From positions 1-60,500 of the forward strand of contig CAYWVC010000002.1 of assembly GCA_964461635.1 (NCBI GenBank): a stretch of 60,500 nt of DNA, read 5' to 3'. Below the pieces are notes generated by a model. That model was not told the DNA's origin, did not search any database, and was given only the letters and a program-made list of their open reading frames with translations. Source of the stretch: RGIG3994 sp964461635. GTDB taxonomy: Bacteria > Bacillota > Clostridia > Oscillospirales > CAG-272. Of the stretch, positions 10,596-19,563 are shown in pieces. Positions within the stretch are counted from its first letter, which is position 1. The number at the start of each line of letters is the position of its first letter. A program made the position numbers and the translations under genes.

Positions 10596-10634
10596 CGCTT
10601 GACGGCGCAAGCGAATCCTTGTCCGACGGACAAG
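10596..10634 (+). other. two adjacent hairpins in a possible small transcript
   Basis: Hairpin one pairs cgcttg (10596-10601) with caagcg (10608-10613). Hairpin two pairs cttgtcc (10618-10624) with ggacaag (10628-10634). They follow promoter P1 and lie inside a 23-codon frame (10571-10642) that has no ribosome-binding site. This could be a small RNA or a structured leader. No known family was recognised. Confidence 0.3.
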
Positions 10635-10651
10635 ATGTATAAAAAAGGCGT

Positions 10652-10726
10652 TTGAATGAGTCAAAATGTAAATTATAATCTTTTTTTCGGTATGCACTTT
10701 ACTTGAGCACAAAAATGTAATATAAT
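10652..10726 (+). promoter_or_regulatory. two further promoters (P2, P3) before the surface-peptide block
   Basis: P2: TTGAAT (10652-10657), 16 bp, TATAAT (10674-10679). P3: TTTACT (10698-10703), 17 bp, TATAAT (10721-10726). With P1 this makes three promoter-like sites in tandem before the gene at 10785. Confidence 0.5.
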
Positions 10727-10784
10727 ATACTTCAGCTTTTGCGCTCCGTGCCTTTTTGACCGAAGCAATCAGGGAGGGTCTTTG

Positions 10785-11912
10785 ATGAGATTGAATTTTA
10801 AGAAAATATTTCCGTTGGCTGTGCTTGCTTTGCTTGCCGTTTGTCTTCTGACGGCGTGCGCGAGCGAGGACGTTATTGCCGATATTAACGAGAAGGGCTA
10901 CGTTTGCCGCGTCGAGTTCGACTTCTGCGGCGGAATGTCCAATGAGAACGCAAGCCAACTCTACTATACGAAGATGAATTCGTTACTCTTTGCGCCGGGG
11001 ACCGAGGGTACGGGAACCGACGCCCCCGTTCTCGGCGGTCATCACGTGAAGGAATACTACGTTAAGGAGACCTCAGCCGACGGCACGGAGGTCGAGAGAG
11101 CGTGGAACTTCGATACCGACCGCGTGACCGGTGACGTTAAGCTCTACTGCCGATGGGCTACCGATTTTTCGGTTCAGATCCGTTACGGCGAGGATAATGC
11201 GGAATTTTCGTCGGTCAAGGTGTCGGATACCGATCCTACCGTGTCGAAATTCTCATCGCCGAGGTGGAGCAACCATACGCTCATCGGCTTTTACTACGAT
11301 GCCGAATACACGGCTCCGGTGACCTTCCCGTACGTACACGCTATGAACGAGGATCAGCCGGTCGAGACGGTATACGCCAAGTTTATTGAGGGCACGTACA
11401 CGGTTGTGACTAAAGCATCCGATCTGCGGACGGTCAGCGTCGGCGGTAAGTACTACCTTATGAACGACATTGATATGAGCAGTGAGCCGGGGGCGACCTT
11501 CCCCGATTCGTTCTCGGGTGAGATCATCGGCAACGGTCACGTCATCTCCAACCTTACGGTTGAGAAGTCGCAGTCCCGTACCGGCGAATATTACGGACTT
11601 TTCAACAGCTTGACCAAGAGCGCGATACTGAAAGACGTTACCTTCGAAAACGTTAAGGTGACCGTGACGCTCGGGGAAACGCTGAACAAAAAGACCGTCT
11701 TTATCGGACTCCTTGCGGGCGGATGCGATGATAACGCAACACTTGAGGGTGTTAAGGTCGGCGGCGAGCTTGTGTACGATTACTGCGGCAGAGAAGACCT
11801 CAGCGATCAGACGGTAATGGTTGAAAAGGTGTTCGGCGAGGCGTCGAATGAGAAAACCGCGGCGGTAACCGGAGAAATTACCGTTACCAAGCTCAATACC
11901 AAAGCGGAGTAA
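10785..11912 (+). CDS. surface lipoprotein with InlB-like and GLUG-like modules
   Basis: 375 residues from the ATG at 10785, which has AGGGAGGG six bases upstream; an in-frame TTG at 10782 is less likely. The signal peptide ends in the lipobox LLTAC (Cys25). Residues about 40-200 resemble two degenerate InlB-type repeats (FDFCGG, LYCRWA, GFYYDAEY). The C-terminal half has GLUG-type beta-helix character (a DIDMS followed by FSGEIIGNGHVISNLTV). No enzyme motif was seen. It is the first gene of a co-oriented block ending in a peptide ABC importer and a surface protease, so a role in substrate capture or envelope organisation is inferred. Only 37 bp separate it from the binding-protein gene. Confidence 0.8.
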   Translation: MRLNFKKIFPLAVLALLAVCLLTACASEDVIADINEKGYVCRVEFDFCGGMSNENASQLYYTKMNSLLFAPGTEGTGTDAPVLGGHHVKEYYVKETSADGTEVERAWNFDTDRVTGDVKLYCRWATDFSVQIRYGEDNAEFSSVKVSDTDPTVSKFSSPRWSNHTLIGFYYDAEYTAPVTFPYVHAMNEDQPVETVYAKFIEGTYTVVTKASDLRTVSVGGKYYLMNDIDMSSEPGATFPDSFSGEIIGNGHVISNLTVEKSQSRTGEYYGLFNSLTKSAILKDVTFENVKVTVTLGETLNKKTVFIGLLAGGCDDNATLEGVKVGGELVYDYCGREDLSDQTVMVEKVFGEASNEKTAAVTGEITVTKLNTKAE

Positions 11913-11949
11913 ATTTGAAAATAAAAATTGATACATAAAAAGGAGAAAA

Positions 11950-14535
11950 ATGATGAAAAAGAAGCTTGTACCGATCATAAGCCTGTTGCTCCTCGTCTGT
12001 ATGATACTGCCGATGGCGGTATCCTGCGTGAACCACCAGGGGAATCCGTCGGACACCGGAGAAAACGGTAACAACGGAACCAAGATATCGAACGAAGAAA
12101 CTCCGCTTGCAATAGCCAGTGAGGCTCTTGACGGCGTTTTCAATCCCTTCTACTATACCAGCGGTGCCGACGGCAGCGTCATCGGTCTTACCCAGATCGG
12201 TATGCTTACCACCGACGAGAACGGCAAGCTTACCTGCGGCAACGATACCGACAGCGTTGCGCTTGCTTATTCTTACAAGACCTACGGCAGTCTTGAGGAC
12301 TATCAGCGCACCGGCAGCTATGATAACTATTACACCGAATACAATTTTGCGATCAAGAACGGCATAAAGTTCTCGAACGGTTCGGAGCTTACCATCGCCG
12401 ACGTGCTTTTCAACCTGTACGTTCTGCTTGACCCGATCTACACGGGCTCGTCGACCCTTTATTCCGTCAACATCAAGGGCTTGAATGCTTACCGCGCACA
12501 GACCGCCGATGAGAATCAGCAGAATGCTATGTCGGCGTACTTCCTCGCGGAGGCGGCGGCAAGGATCACCGAGGTCACCGAATGGTGTGACGACGACAAG
12601 ACCACCCGCAACGACATCACCGCGACTATGAAAGAGGTCATATCCAAGGCAGAGGAGCTCTTCCGCGAAGAGCTTACCTCCGACTGGGCAAGCGCCGATT
12701 CGTCGGTCGATTCGTATGAGAAGTACGGATTTACCGAGGCGTGGCAGGTGTTCCTTTACAACGAGGGTCTTATCACCGTTAAGAGTGAGAAGGACAAGGC
12801 AACCGGCAAGATCACCTACGAGGTTGATTTCAACGGTTACGACAAGGTTGCCGATCATTCGAAGGAAAATATGATTGACACCGTTTATAAGGCAAATATG
12901 GAGGTTTCCACCCTTTCCGCCTACAAGACCAAGCTGAGAGCGGTCGTTGCCGGCGGTTGGGCTACCGCTGCCAACCTGAAGGAGTACTTCAAGGGCGTGG
13001 CTATTTCCGAATACTTCAGCGACCCCACCAAGAAGAGCATTCCCAACATCACGGGTATCACGACCTACAAGGCAAGCGAGATCCCCGGCAACGACGGCTC
13101 CGCCATTAAGCTCGGCGAGGAATGCGACGTTCTGAAGATCGTCGTTAACGGCGTTGACCCCAAGGCTATCTATAACTTCTCCTTCACCGTGGCTCCGATG
13201 AGCTACTATTCGACGGAGGAGCAGATCAAGGCGTTTTCGATAGAGAACAACAGCTTCGGCGTAAAGTTCTCCAACCAGGACTTCTTCGATCAGCTTCAGG
13301 TCAAGCAGGTTCCGGTGGGCGCGGGTCCCTACAAGGCATCCAACGCATCGACCTCCTGCGAGGCTGAATCCGCCATCCCCTCGAAGAATGAATTCTTCTC
13401 CAATAACATCGTCTACTACGAGAGAAATAACAATTTCTACACCGTTTTCGGTGACGATACCTCCAAGAACGCGAAAATAAAGAAGGTGCGTTACAAGGTC
13501 ATATCCACCGATCAGATGTTCAACGCGGTTACCGGCTCCAACCCCGAGGTCTACTATTCCGAGCCGCAGGCGACCAGCACGAATATCAAGAAGCTCAACG
13601 ACACTGCCAATACCAAGTACGCGCTTGCCGATAACCTCGGTTACGGTTATATCGGTATCAACGCGGCGAAGATCGAGGATATCAATATCCGTCGCGCAAT
13701 TATGTACTGTATGGATACAAGGCTCTGCCTTGATTACTACGGCGGCAGCGAGTTTGCAAGCATTCTTTACCGTTCGATGTCGTCCAATTCGTGGGCGTAC
13801 CCGACGGGATGCCTGCCTTATTACGGCGATAAGTCGTACAAGGACTGCCAGTATGATTCCAACGGAAATCTGATCAGCGTCGGCAGCTTCGATGACGAGC
13901 TTGCCAAAGAATCGGCAACGCAGGCGGCTATTGCCGCGGGCTATAACACCCTTGACCCCTCCACGGGCAAGCGCGTGAATGACAAGGGCGAGACTCTTAC
14001 CTTCACCTTCACCATTGCCGGAGATTCCAACGACCACCCGGCATATCAGACCCTGCAGAAGGCTGCCAATCTGCTTAACGAGATAGGCTTTGACATCACG
14101 GTTACGAAGGATGCATACGCTCTGTCCAAGCTTGCATCGGGCGGACTTCAGGTCTGGGCGGCTGCTTGGTCCTCCACGATCGACCCCGATATGTATCAGG
14201 TCTATCACAAGGATTCCAGCGCGACCTCTATAAAGAACTGGGGCTTCCCGCACATCGTCGAGGAGGGCACGAAGGAAGAGCAGCAGATGCTTGACGACCT
14301 TGCCATCCTTATCGAGGATGCCCGCGCAACGGTTGACGAAGCCGAGCGTAAGGCTTACTATGCCGATGCGCTTGATATAGTAATGGATTTGGCGGTCGAG
14401 TTGGCTACTTATCAGAGAAAGAATCTCTTCATCTGGAACTCGGCTATAATCGATTCCTCCACTCTTTGCAAGGCGACGGCGTACCAGTCTCCGCTCTCAA
14501 AGATCTGGGAGGTCAGTCTGGTCGAGTCTCACTGA
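11950..14535 (+). CDS. peptide-type ABC transporter substrate-binding lipoprotein (SBP family 5)
   Basis: 861 residues with a lipobox cysteine at 26 (MAVSC). The body matches family 5 (OppA/DppA) binding proteins: an N-terminal segment with IKNGIKFSNGSELTIADVLF, a mid section with VGAGPYKA, and a C-terminal segment describing NIRRAIMYCMD and WAAAWSSTIDPDMYQVYHKD. It should bind oligopeptides outside the membrane and deliver them to the permeases encoded just downstream. It is much longer than the usual 500-600 residues, with an extra charged region at about 170-350. A tandem ATGATG follows AGGAG, so the start may be 11950 or 11953. A strong hairpin at 14543-14584 separates it from the permease genes, which would allow a higher level of the binding protein. 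Confidence 0.9.
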   Translation: MMKKKLVPIISLLLLVCMILPMAVSCVNHQGNPSDTGENGNNGTKISNEETPLAIASEALDGVFNPFYYTSGADGSVIGLTQIGMLTTDENGKLTCGNDTDSVALAYSYKTYGSLEDYQRTGSYDNYYTEYNFAIKNGIKFSNGSELTIADVLFNLYVLLDPIYTGSSTLYSVNIKGLNAYRAQTADENQQNAMSAYFLAEAAARITEVTEWCDDDKTTRNDITATMKEVISKAEELFREELTSDWASADSSVDSYEKYGFTEAWQVFLYNEGLITVKSEKDKATGKITYEVDFNGYDKVADHSKENMIDTVYKANMEVSTLSAYKTKLRAVVAGGWATAANLKEYFKGVAISEYFSDPTKKSIPNITGITTYKASEIPGNDGSAIKLGEECDVLKIVVNGVDPKAIYNFSFTVAPMSYYSTEEQIKAFSIENNSFGVKFSNQDFFDQLQVKQVPVGAGPYKASNASTSCEAESAIPSKNEFFSNNIVYYERNNNFYTVFGDDTSKNAKIKKVRYKVISTDQMFNAVTGSNPEVYYSEPQATSTNIKKLNDTANTKYALADNLGYGYIGINAAKIEDINIRRAIMYCMDTRLCLDYYGGSEFASILYRSMSSNSWAYPTGCLPYYGDKSYKDCQYDSNGNLISVGSFDDELAKESATQAAIAAGYNTLDPSTGKRVNDKGETLTFTFTIAGDSNDHPAYQTLQKAANLLNEIGFDITVTKDAYALSKLASGGLQVWAAAWSSTIDPDMYQVYHKDSSATSIKNWGFPHIVEEGTKEEQQMLDDLAILIEDARATVDEAERKAYYADALDIVMDLAVELATYQRKNLFIWNSAIIDSSTLCKATAYQSPLSKIWEVSLVESH

Positions 14536-14542
14536 TGCAAAA

Positions 14543-14584
14543 AGCAAAGGAGAGCGCCGCCCGGAGCGGCGGTCTCCCTTTGCT
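14543..14584 (+). terminator. intercistronic hairpin after the binding-protein gene
   Basis: The arms agcaaagg...gccgc and gcggc...cctttgct pair almost completely across 42 bases. The T-tract is poor, so it is probably a partial terminator or a 3' mRNA stabiliser that keeps binding protein above permease. Confidence 0.55.
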
Positions 14585-14673
14585 TTGCATATTCCCGCAT
14601 ATGGCGGGGAGCTCCACGCTAAAGCAGACCCTTATTCCGCAAGAAAGGAAGCCTTTGCCGTGCGGCTTAGGCA

Positions 14674-15678
14674 ATGGTTATAAAAATGGCACAATATATC
14701 GTCAAGCGCCTGCTCCTTGCAGTGCTGATACTTTTATGCGTGTCGCTCGTTATATATGCTCTTGTGCGTATGCTCCCGAACGACTACGTGGATCAGAAGT
14801 TTCTGTCACAGCTTGAGCAGGGGACGGTAACGCAGGAATACATAGACAATATGAAGGCATTGTACGGTCTTGACGACAATTCCTTCTGGGGCATAATCAA
14901 GGGGTATTTTAAGTGGCTCGGCAGTGCGCTGCAGGGCGACCTCGGTATGTCATTCAAATACAATCTCCCGGTGGCGGAGGTCATATCCACCTATATGTGG
15001 ATATCGTTTGCCATCTCGCTTGTAGCGCTGATTTTGGAGTTTATCATCGCTATCCCGCTTGGCGTTGTTTCGGCGACCCACCAGTACAGTGCGATTGACT
15101 ATTCGGTCACCGTATTTGCGATGATCGGTATTTCGTTGCCCTCATTCTTCCTCGGATCGTTGCTGATAAAGGTGTTTGCGGTCGACCTCGGTTGGTTGCC
15201 GATGAACGGACTCACCTCGGCAACGCAGGATTACACCGGCTTTGCCGCGATACTCGATATGGCGAGCCACTGCATCCTCCCGATGATCACGCTCGTCGTG
15301 ACCTCTATCGGAGGAATGATGAGGTACACCCGTACCAACACGCTGGAGGTCCTTAATGCCGACTATATCCGTACCGCCCGCGCAAAGGGCTTGTCGGAGA
15401 ACGCGGTCATTTACAAGCACGTGTTCCGCAACACGATGATCCCGCTCGTTACCACTATGGCGGGAATACTTCCGAGCCTCTTCTCGGGAGCTATGATCAC
15501 CGAGGAGGTTTTCGCCCTTCCCGGTATCGGACAGATGGCGTATCAGGCTTTGAAGGCGGGTGACATCCCCTTCATTATGGGATACAATATGTTCCTTGCG
15601 ATACTGACGGTCATAGGTACGTTTATGACCGATATTGCCTATATGATAGTTGACCCGCGCGTCAAGCTGACCAAGTAA
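14674..15678 (+). CDS. peptide ABC transporter permease, DppB/OppB type
   Basis: 334 residues, membrane-embedded. The N-terminus (IVKRLLLAVLILLCVSLVIY) is the typical first transmembrane helix of this family. The cytoplasmic coupling motif appears as the run from YIRTARAKGLSENAVIYKHV, followed by RNTMIPLVT. The periplasmic-side segment GDLGMSFKYNLPV is also typical. It forms half of the channel with the next gene. The start is uncertain: ATG at 14674 and ATG at 14686 both have weak ribosome-binding sites. Confidence 0.92.
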   Translation: MVIKMAQYIVKRLLLAVLILLCVSLVIYALVRMLPNDYVDQKFLSQLEQGTVTQEYIDNMKALYGLDDNSFWGIIKGYFKWLGSALQGDLGMSFKYNLPVAEVISTYMWISFAISLVALILEFIIAIPLGVVSATHQYSAIDYSVTVFAMIGISLPSFFLGSLLIKVFAVDLGWLPMNGLTSATQDYTGFAAILDMASHCILPMITLVVTSIGGMMRYTRTNTLEVLNADYIRTARAKGLSENAVIYKHVFRNTMIPLVTTMAGILPSLFSGAMITEEVFALPGIGQMAYQALKAGDIPFIMGYNMFLAILTVIGTFMTDIAYMIVDPRVKLTK

Positions 15679-15699
15679 AGAAAGGGAGGATCTGTTTCA

Positions 15700-16824
15700 A
15701 TGGCTGAACTTAATGAAGTAAACGGCGTATCCGAAGAGAAGCTTCCTTCCGATCTCAATAACGGCGAGGAGCAGACCGAGAGTCTGTCGGACAGCGTTAA
15801 GATAATATCACCTACCAAGCTCGTTCTGAGGCGCTTCTTCCGATCCAAGCTCAGCGTTGTCGGCGTGTGCGTTATGCTCGGATTGCTGATATTCTGCTTT
15901 ATCGGACCCTTTTTCGTCGGTTGGGGCGAGGAGGAGGTAGACAACTCCCCCGGACTCTTTGAGCAGACCCCGATGGAGAAGACCTTCACCGGTGCCGACG
16001 GCGAGACCTATTCGATATACTACGTTTCCGAATATCAGAAGCAGCTCAATATCTTCGCACCCTGCTTTTCAAGCGTGACCGATGCCGACGGTAACGTGAG
16101 ACTTCACATCCTCGGCACCGACGATAAGGGAATGGACGTGCTTGCCCGCCTTATGTACGGCGGTCGGATATCACTGTCGCTGTCGTTGCTCGTCGTTCTC
16201 GTCAACACCTTGCTCGGCGTTATGCTCGGCGGTATTGCGGGTTATTTCGGCAAGTGGGTCGATATGCTTATTATGAGGGTTATAGATATAATCAACTGTA
16301 TCCCGACTCTGCCGATCCTGCTTATCATCGGAGCGATACTGAATGCCTACAATACGAAGGGCGTTCAGGAGATATTTATTGACAAGACCTATAACATTTA
16401 CATACTTATGGGTGCTTTGACGCTCATATCTTGGACCGGAGCAGCAAGGCTCGTCCGCGGACAGATCCTTCTGCTTCGCGAGCAGGAGTATATGACGGCT
16501 GCCGAGGCGCTCGGACTTCCCACGTGGAGAAAGATTTTCAAGCACCTCGTGCCGAACGTTATGCCGCAGCTTATCGTGTCGATGACCCTGTCGCTCGGAA
16601 GTATGATACTTTACGAGGCGACGCTCGGATATCTGGATCTTGGCGTTCCGTATCCGAAGGCATCGTGGGGAAATATCATATTCCTTGCGAAGAATCCCGA
16701 TATTCTGAGCTTTTATCCGAACATTTGGATTCCCGCCGGTATATGTATAGTTCTTGCGGTTCTGGCATTTAACTTTATCGGTGACGGTCTGCGTGATGCA
16801 CTCGACCCGAAAATGAAGCGCTGA
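15700..16824 (+). CDS. peptide ABC transporter permease, DppC/OppC type
   Basis: 374 residues. An N-terminal cytoplasmic tail of about 45 residues precedes the first membrane helix. The family signature LGTDDKGMDVLARLMYGGR is present, as is the coupling motif around EYMTAAEALGLPTWRKIFKH. The C-terminus ends in NFIGDGLRDALDPKMKR. The outer loop between helix 1 and the LGTD motif is longer than usual. It has a strong GGGAGG before the ATG and lies 21 bp after the partner permease. It pairs with that protein to form the translocation path. Confidence 0.93.
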   Translation: MAELNEVNGVSEEKLPSDLNNGEEQTESLSDSVKIISPTKLVLRRFFRSKLSVVGVCVMLGLLIFCFIGPFFVGWGEEEVDNSPGLFEQTPMEKTFTGADGETYSIYYVSEYQKQLNIFAPCFSSVTDADGNVRLHILGTDDKGMDVLARLMYGGRISLSLSLLVVLVNTLLGVMLGGIAGYFGKWVDMLIMRVIDIINCIPTLPILLIIGAILNAYNTKGVQEIFIDKTYNIYILMGALTLISWTGAARLVRGQILLLREQEYMTAAEALGLPTWRKIFKHLVPNVMPQLIVSMTLSLGSMILYEATLGYLDLGVPYPKASWGNIIFLAKNPDILSFYPNIWIPAGICIVLAVLAFNFIGDGLRDALDPKMKR

Positions 16825-16838
16825 GGAGGAGATATCAA

Positions 16839-18167
16839 ATGGCTGACAATAAGCACTATCTGTCCTCCGGTGAGCTGAAAAAGATCGCGAGAGAGAACAG
16901 AAAGCAGACAAAGATTTTTGAAAAGAAAAAACGCCGCAAGGTTCCCGAATCGGCGTATACGACGACGATGAAGGATGATTCCAATATCCTTGAGATAGAG
17001 GATCTGCACACCTTCTTCTTCACCGACGCCGGTACCGTAAAATCGGTAAACGGAGTGAGCTTCAGCGTACCGCGGGGCAAGATCGTCGGCGTCGTCGGCG
17101 AATCGGGTTGCGGAAAGAGCGTGACCTCGCTGTCGGTGATGCAGCTCGTGCAGGCACCGCAGGGTCAGATCGTGGAGGGCTCGATACGCTTCCGCACCTC
17201 AGCCCTCGTATATGACATCAACGGAAAGCCGATCCCGGTCTATGAGACCGAGAAGGACGAGAACGGGCAGGAGAAAACGGTGACGAAGAAGGTCACCGAT
17301 AAGCACGGCAACGTGAGCGAGGTCCCGGTGCAGAAGATCGGCGACGACGGCTTGCCTATGTTTGAGACCGAGGACAAGGTCTTCGACATCGCGAAGATGC
17401 CGATAGACGATATGAGAAAGATCCGCGGCAGGGAGATCTCGATGATCTTCCAGGAGCCTATGACGAGCCTTAACCCCGTTTTCACGGTAGGTTATCAGCT
17501 TGACGAGGTCATTCTCATCAATAATCCCGGAGCTACGAGAGAAAACGCGAAGCAGCGCAGTATCGCTATGCTTGCCGAGGTCGGAATAGCGATGCCCGAG
17601 GCGGTATACAAAAAGTATCCCCACGAGCTGTCGGGCGGTATGAGGCAAAGGGTAATGATCGCTATGGCGGTCGCCTGCAACCCCAAGCTGATCATAGCCG
17701 ACGAGCCGACGACCGCGTTGGACGTTACGATACAGGCGCAGATCCTTGATCTGCTGAAAAAGCTGAAGGACCGCATAAACGGCTCCATTATGCTTATAAC
17801 GCACGACCTCGGGGTCATTGCCGGTATGGCGGATTACGTTGTCGTAATGTACGCCGGCAGGATAATAGAGCAGGGAACCGTGTTCGATATATTCGACCAT
17901 CCCTGCCACCCCTACACGATCGGACTTCAAAAATCAAAGCCGGTCGTAAACAAGGACGTTGATTGGCTTTACAGTATTCCGGGACGGGTCCCGAACCCCG
18001 TGGATCTTCCCGATACCTGTTATTTCAAGGATCGCTGTCAATATTGCGATCATAAGTGCAATCGACAGTATCCGGAGCTCGTGAAGCTGTCGGATACCCA
18101 TTACGTCGCCTGTTACAGGGCGGTCGAGATCGAGGAGGAGCGTTCAAAGAATCATGGCGAACAATAA
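16839..18167 (+). CDS. peptide ABC transporter ATPase, DppD/OppD type, with an insert
   Basis: 442 residues. Walker A GESGCGKS at 87-94, Q-loop MIFQEPMTSLNP near 202, signature LSGGMRQR, Walker B LIIADEPTTALD, and the switch histidine in LITHDLGV. The OppD/DppD C-terminal domain has a cysteine cluster (CYFKDRCQYCDHKC) of the kind seen in the family. Two features are odd: a basic N-terminal extension of about 46 residues, and about 65 extra charged residues (about 118-183) between Walker A and the Q-loop. It energises peptide import with the next gene, which overlaps it by 14 bp. Confidence 0.93.
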   Translation: MADNKHYLSSGELKKIARENRKQTKIFEKKKRRKVPESAYTTTMKDDSNILEIEDLHTFFFTDAGTVKSVNGVSFSVPRGKIVGVVGESGCGKSVTSLSVMQLVQAPQGQIVEGSIRFRTSALVYDINGKPIPVYETEKDENGQEKTVTKKVTDKHGNVSEVPVQKIGDDGLPMFETEDKVFDIAKMPIDDMRKIRGREISMIFQEPMTSLNPVFTVGYQLDEVILINNPGATRENAKQRSIAMLAEVGIAMPEAVYKKYPHELSGGMRQRVMIAMAVACNPKLIIADEPTTALDVTIQAQILDLLKKLKDRINGSIMLITHDLGVIAGMADYVVVMYAGRIIEQGTVFDIFDHPCHPYTIGLQKSKPVVNKDVDWLYSIPGRVPNPVDLPDTCYFKDRCQYCDHKCNRQYPELVKLSDTHYVACYRAVEIEEERSKNHGEQ

Positions 18168-19197
18168 TAATACTCCCGAGACCCGGGACATCCTCCTTGA
18201 AGTAAAGCATCTGAAAAAGTATTTCCCCGCGTCGAAGAGCTTTTTCGGCAAGCCGAAGAGCTTCCTTAAGGCGGTGGATGACGTTTCGTTCGTTGTTCCG
18301 CGCGGTTCGACGCTCGGAATCGTGGGCGAATCCGGATGCGGTAAGACGACCCTTGGGCGCACGATCCTGCACCTTCACGATATTACCGACGGTCAGGTGA
18401 TCTACGACGGCACGGATATCACGCACTATTCGTCCGATAAGCTCCGCCGTGAGGGTCTGAGGACCCGGATGCAGATAGTTTTTCAGGATCCGTATTCCTC
18501 GTTGCCCCCGCGTATGCCGATAGGCGAGATAATTGCCGAGGGCGTTAAGGTCCATAACATCGTTCCCGACCGCGAGCTGAAAAAGTACGTGCTCGATATA
18601 ATGAACAAGTGCGGCTTGCACGATTATTATTACGAGCGTTACCCGCACGAGTTCTCGGGCGGACAGCGGCAGAGAATATGCATTGCCCGTGCGCTGGCGG
18701 TCAATCCGGAATTCGTGGTCTGTGACGAGCCGGTCTCGGCACTTGACGTGTCGATACAGGCGCAGATCGTCAACCTTTTGAAGAAATTGCAGATGGAGAT
18801 GGGGCTGACATACCTGTTTATCTCGCACGACCTTTCGGTCGTCAAGCATATTTCGACTCACGTCGGAGTTATGTACCTCGGAAGTATGACCGAGATAGGC
18901 AGCAAGCATCAGATATTTGACAATCCGTTGCACCCATACACCCAATCCCTGCTCTCCGCGGCACCGATCCCCGACCCCCATGCGCAGGTCAACCGTATCG
19001 TGCTCTCGGGCGACGTTCCTTCACCTGTAAACTGTCCCCCGGGATGCAAGTTCCATACCCGTTGCTCCAAATGTATGGACATATGCCGTCAGAAGCGTCC
19101 GGCGCTGAAGGATATGGGTGACGGACACAAGGTCGCCTGCTTCCTCTGCGGCTCGCCCGCCGAGGAAACCGACGGAGATGCGAATGAAAAAGGATAA
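18154..19197 (+). CDS. peptide ABC transporter ATPase, DppF/OppF type
   Basis: 347 residues. Walker A GESGCGKTT, Q-loop QDPYSSLPPRM, signature FSGGQRQR, Walker B VVCDEPVSALD and switch LFISHDLSVV. The C-terminal domain ends with the cysteine-bearing segment CPPGCKFHTRCSKCMDIC, as usual in OppF-like proteins. It begins 14 bp inside the preceding ATPase gene, using the GAGGAGGAG that also codes for the end of that protein, so the two are translationally coupled. They should form an ATPase heterodimer. Confidence 0.93.
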   Translation: MANNNNTPETRDILLEVKHLKKYFPASKSFFGKPKSFLKAVDDVSFVVPRGSTLGIVGESGCGKTTLGRTILHLHDITDGQVIYDGTDITHYSSDKLRREGLRTRMQIVFQDPYSSLPPRMPIGEIIAEGVKVHNIVPDRELKKYVLDIMNKCGLHDYYYERYPHEFSGGQRQRICIARALAVNPEFVVCDEPVSALDVSIQAQIVNLLKKLQMEMGLTYLFISHDLSVVKHISTHVGVMYLGSMTEIGSKHQIFDNPLHPYTQSLLSAAPIPDPHAQVNRIVLSGDVPSPVNCPPGCKFHTRCSKCMDICRQKRPALKDMGDGHKVACFLCGSPAEETDGDANEKG

Positions 19198-19456
19198 GGA
19201 AAAAAAGGAAAAGAAGATTGAGCCGGAGGATGACGGAAGAACCGTCGTCGATATGAACGTAGACGGGTTCTCCTGGTATCAGCCGAATCGTCCGGATAAG
19301 AAGGAAAAGTTCAAAAAGGACGATCCCGACAAGCCGACGAAGCGTGAATTGCTTGCGATGATAAAGGCGGCGTACCTTGCCGCTCTGCCGTACGCGCTTA
19401 TTGCGCTCGGGTGCCTTACCGCGGTTTTCGTGCTTGGTTATATCTGGCTCAAATAA
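19184..19456 (+). CDS. small basic protein with one C-terminal membrane helix
   Basis: About 90 residues if the ATG at 19184 is used, with GGAG six bases upstream; an ATG at 19178 is also possible. The gene overlaps the end of the OppF-like gene by 14 bp, so it belongs to the transporter operon. The first 60 residues are very rich in lysine, aspartate and glutamate (KKDKEKKEKK). A hydrophobic stretch at the end (YALIALGCLTAVFVLGYIWL) is a single membrane helix. I do not recognise the family. It could be an accessory of the importer. Confidence 0.7.
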   Translation: MKKDKEKKEKKIEPEDDGRTVVDMNVDGFSWYQPNRPDKKEKFKKDDPDKPTKRELLAMIKAAYLAALPYALIALGCLTAVFVLGYIWLK

Positions 19457-19460
19457 GACG

Positions 19461-19510
19461 GAGCGAGCACACTGTCTTTTGCCTACCGCAGAGGACAGTG
19501 GAGCCCGCTC
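19461..19510 (+). terminator. intercistronic hairpin before the protease gene
   Basis: gagcgagc...cactgtc pairs with gacagtg...gcccgctc across about 50 bases. No T-run follows, so it is more likely an mRNA processing or stabilising structure than a full terminator. Confidence 0.45.
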
Positions 19511-19563
19511 AAGTAAGCAAATAAACTAATTCACCGCCAAAGGGCGGAAAACGGGAGATTAAT

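Noticed and set aside
11893..14253. 786-residue minus-strand ORF opposite the binding-protein gene
   Set aside because: Antisense shadow of a well-supported family-5 binding protein; no motif and no start signal.
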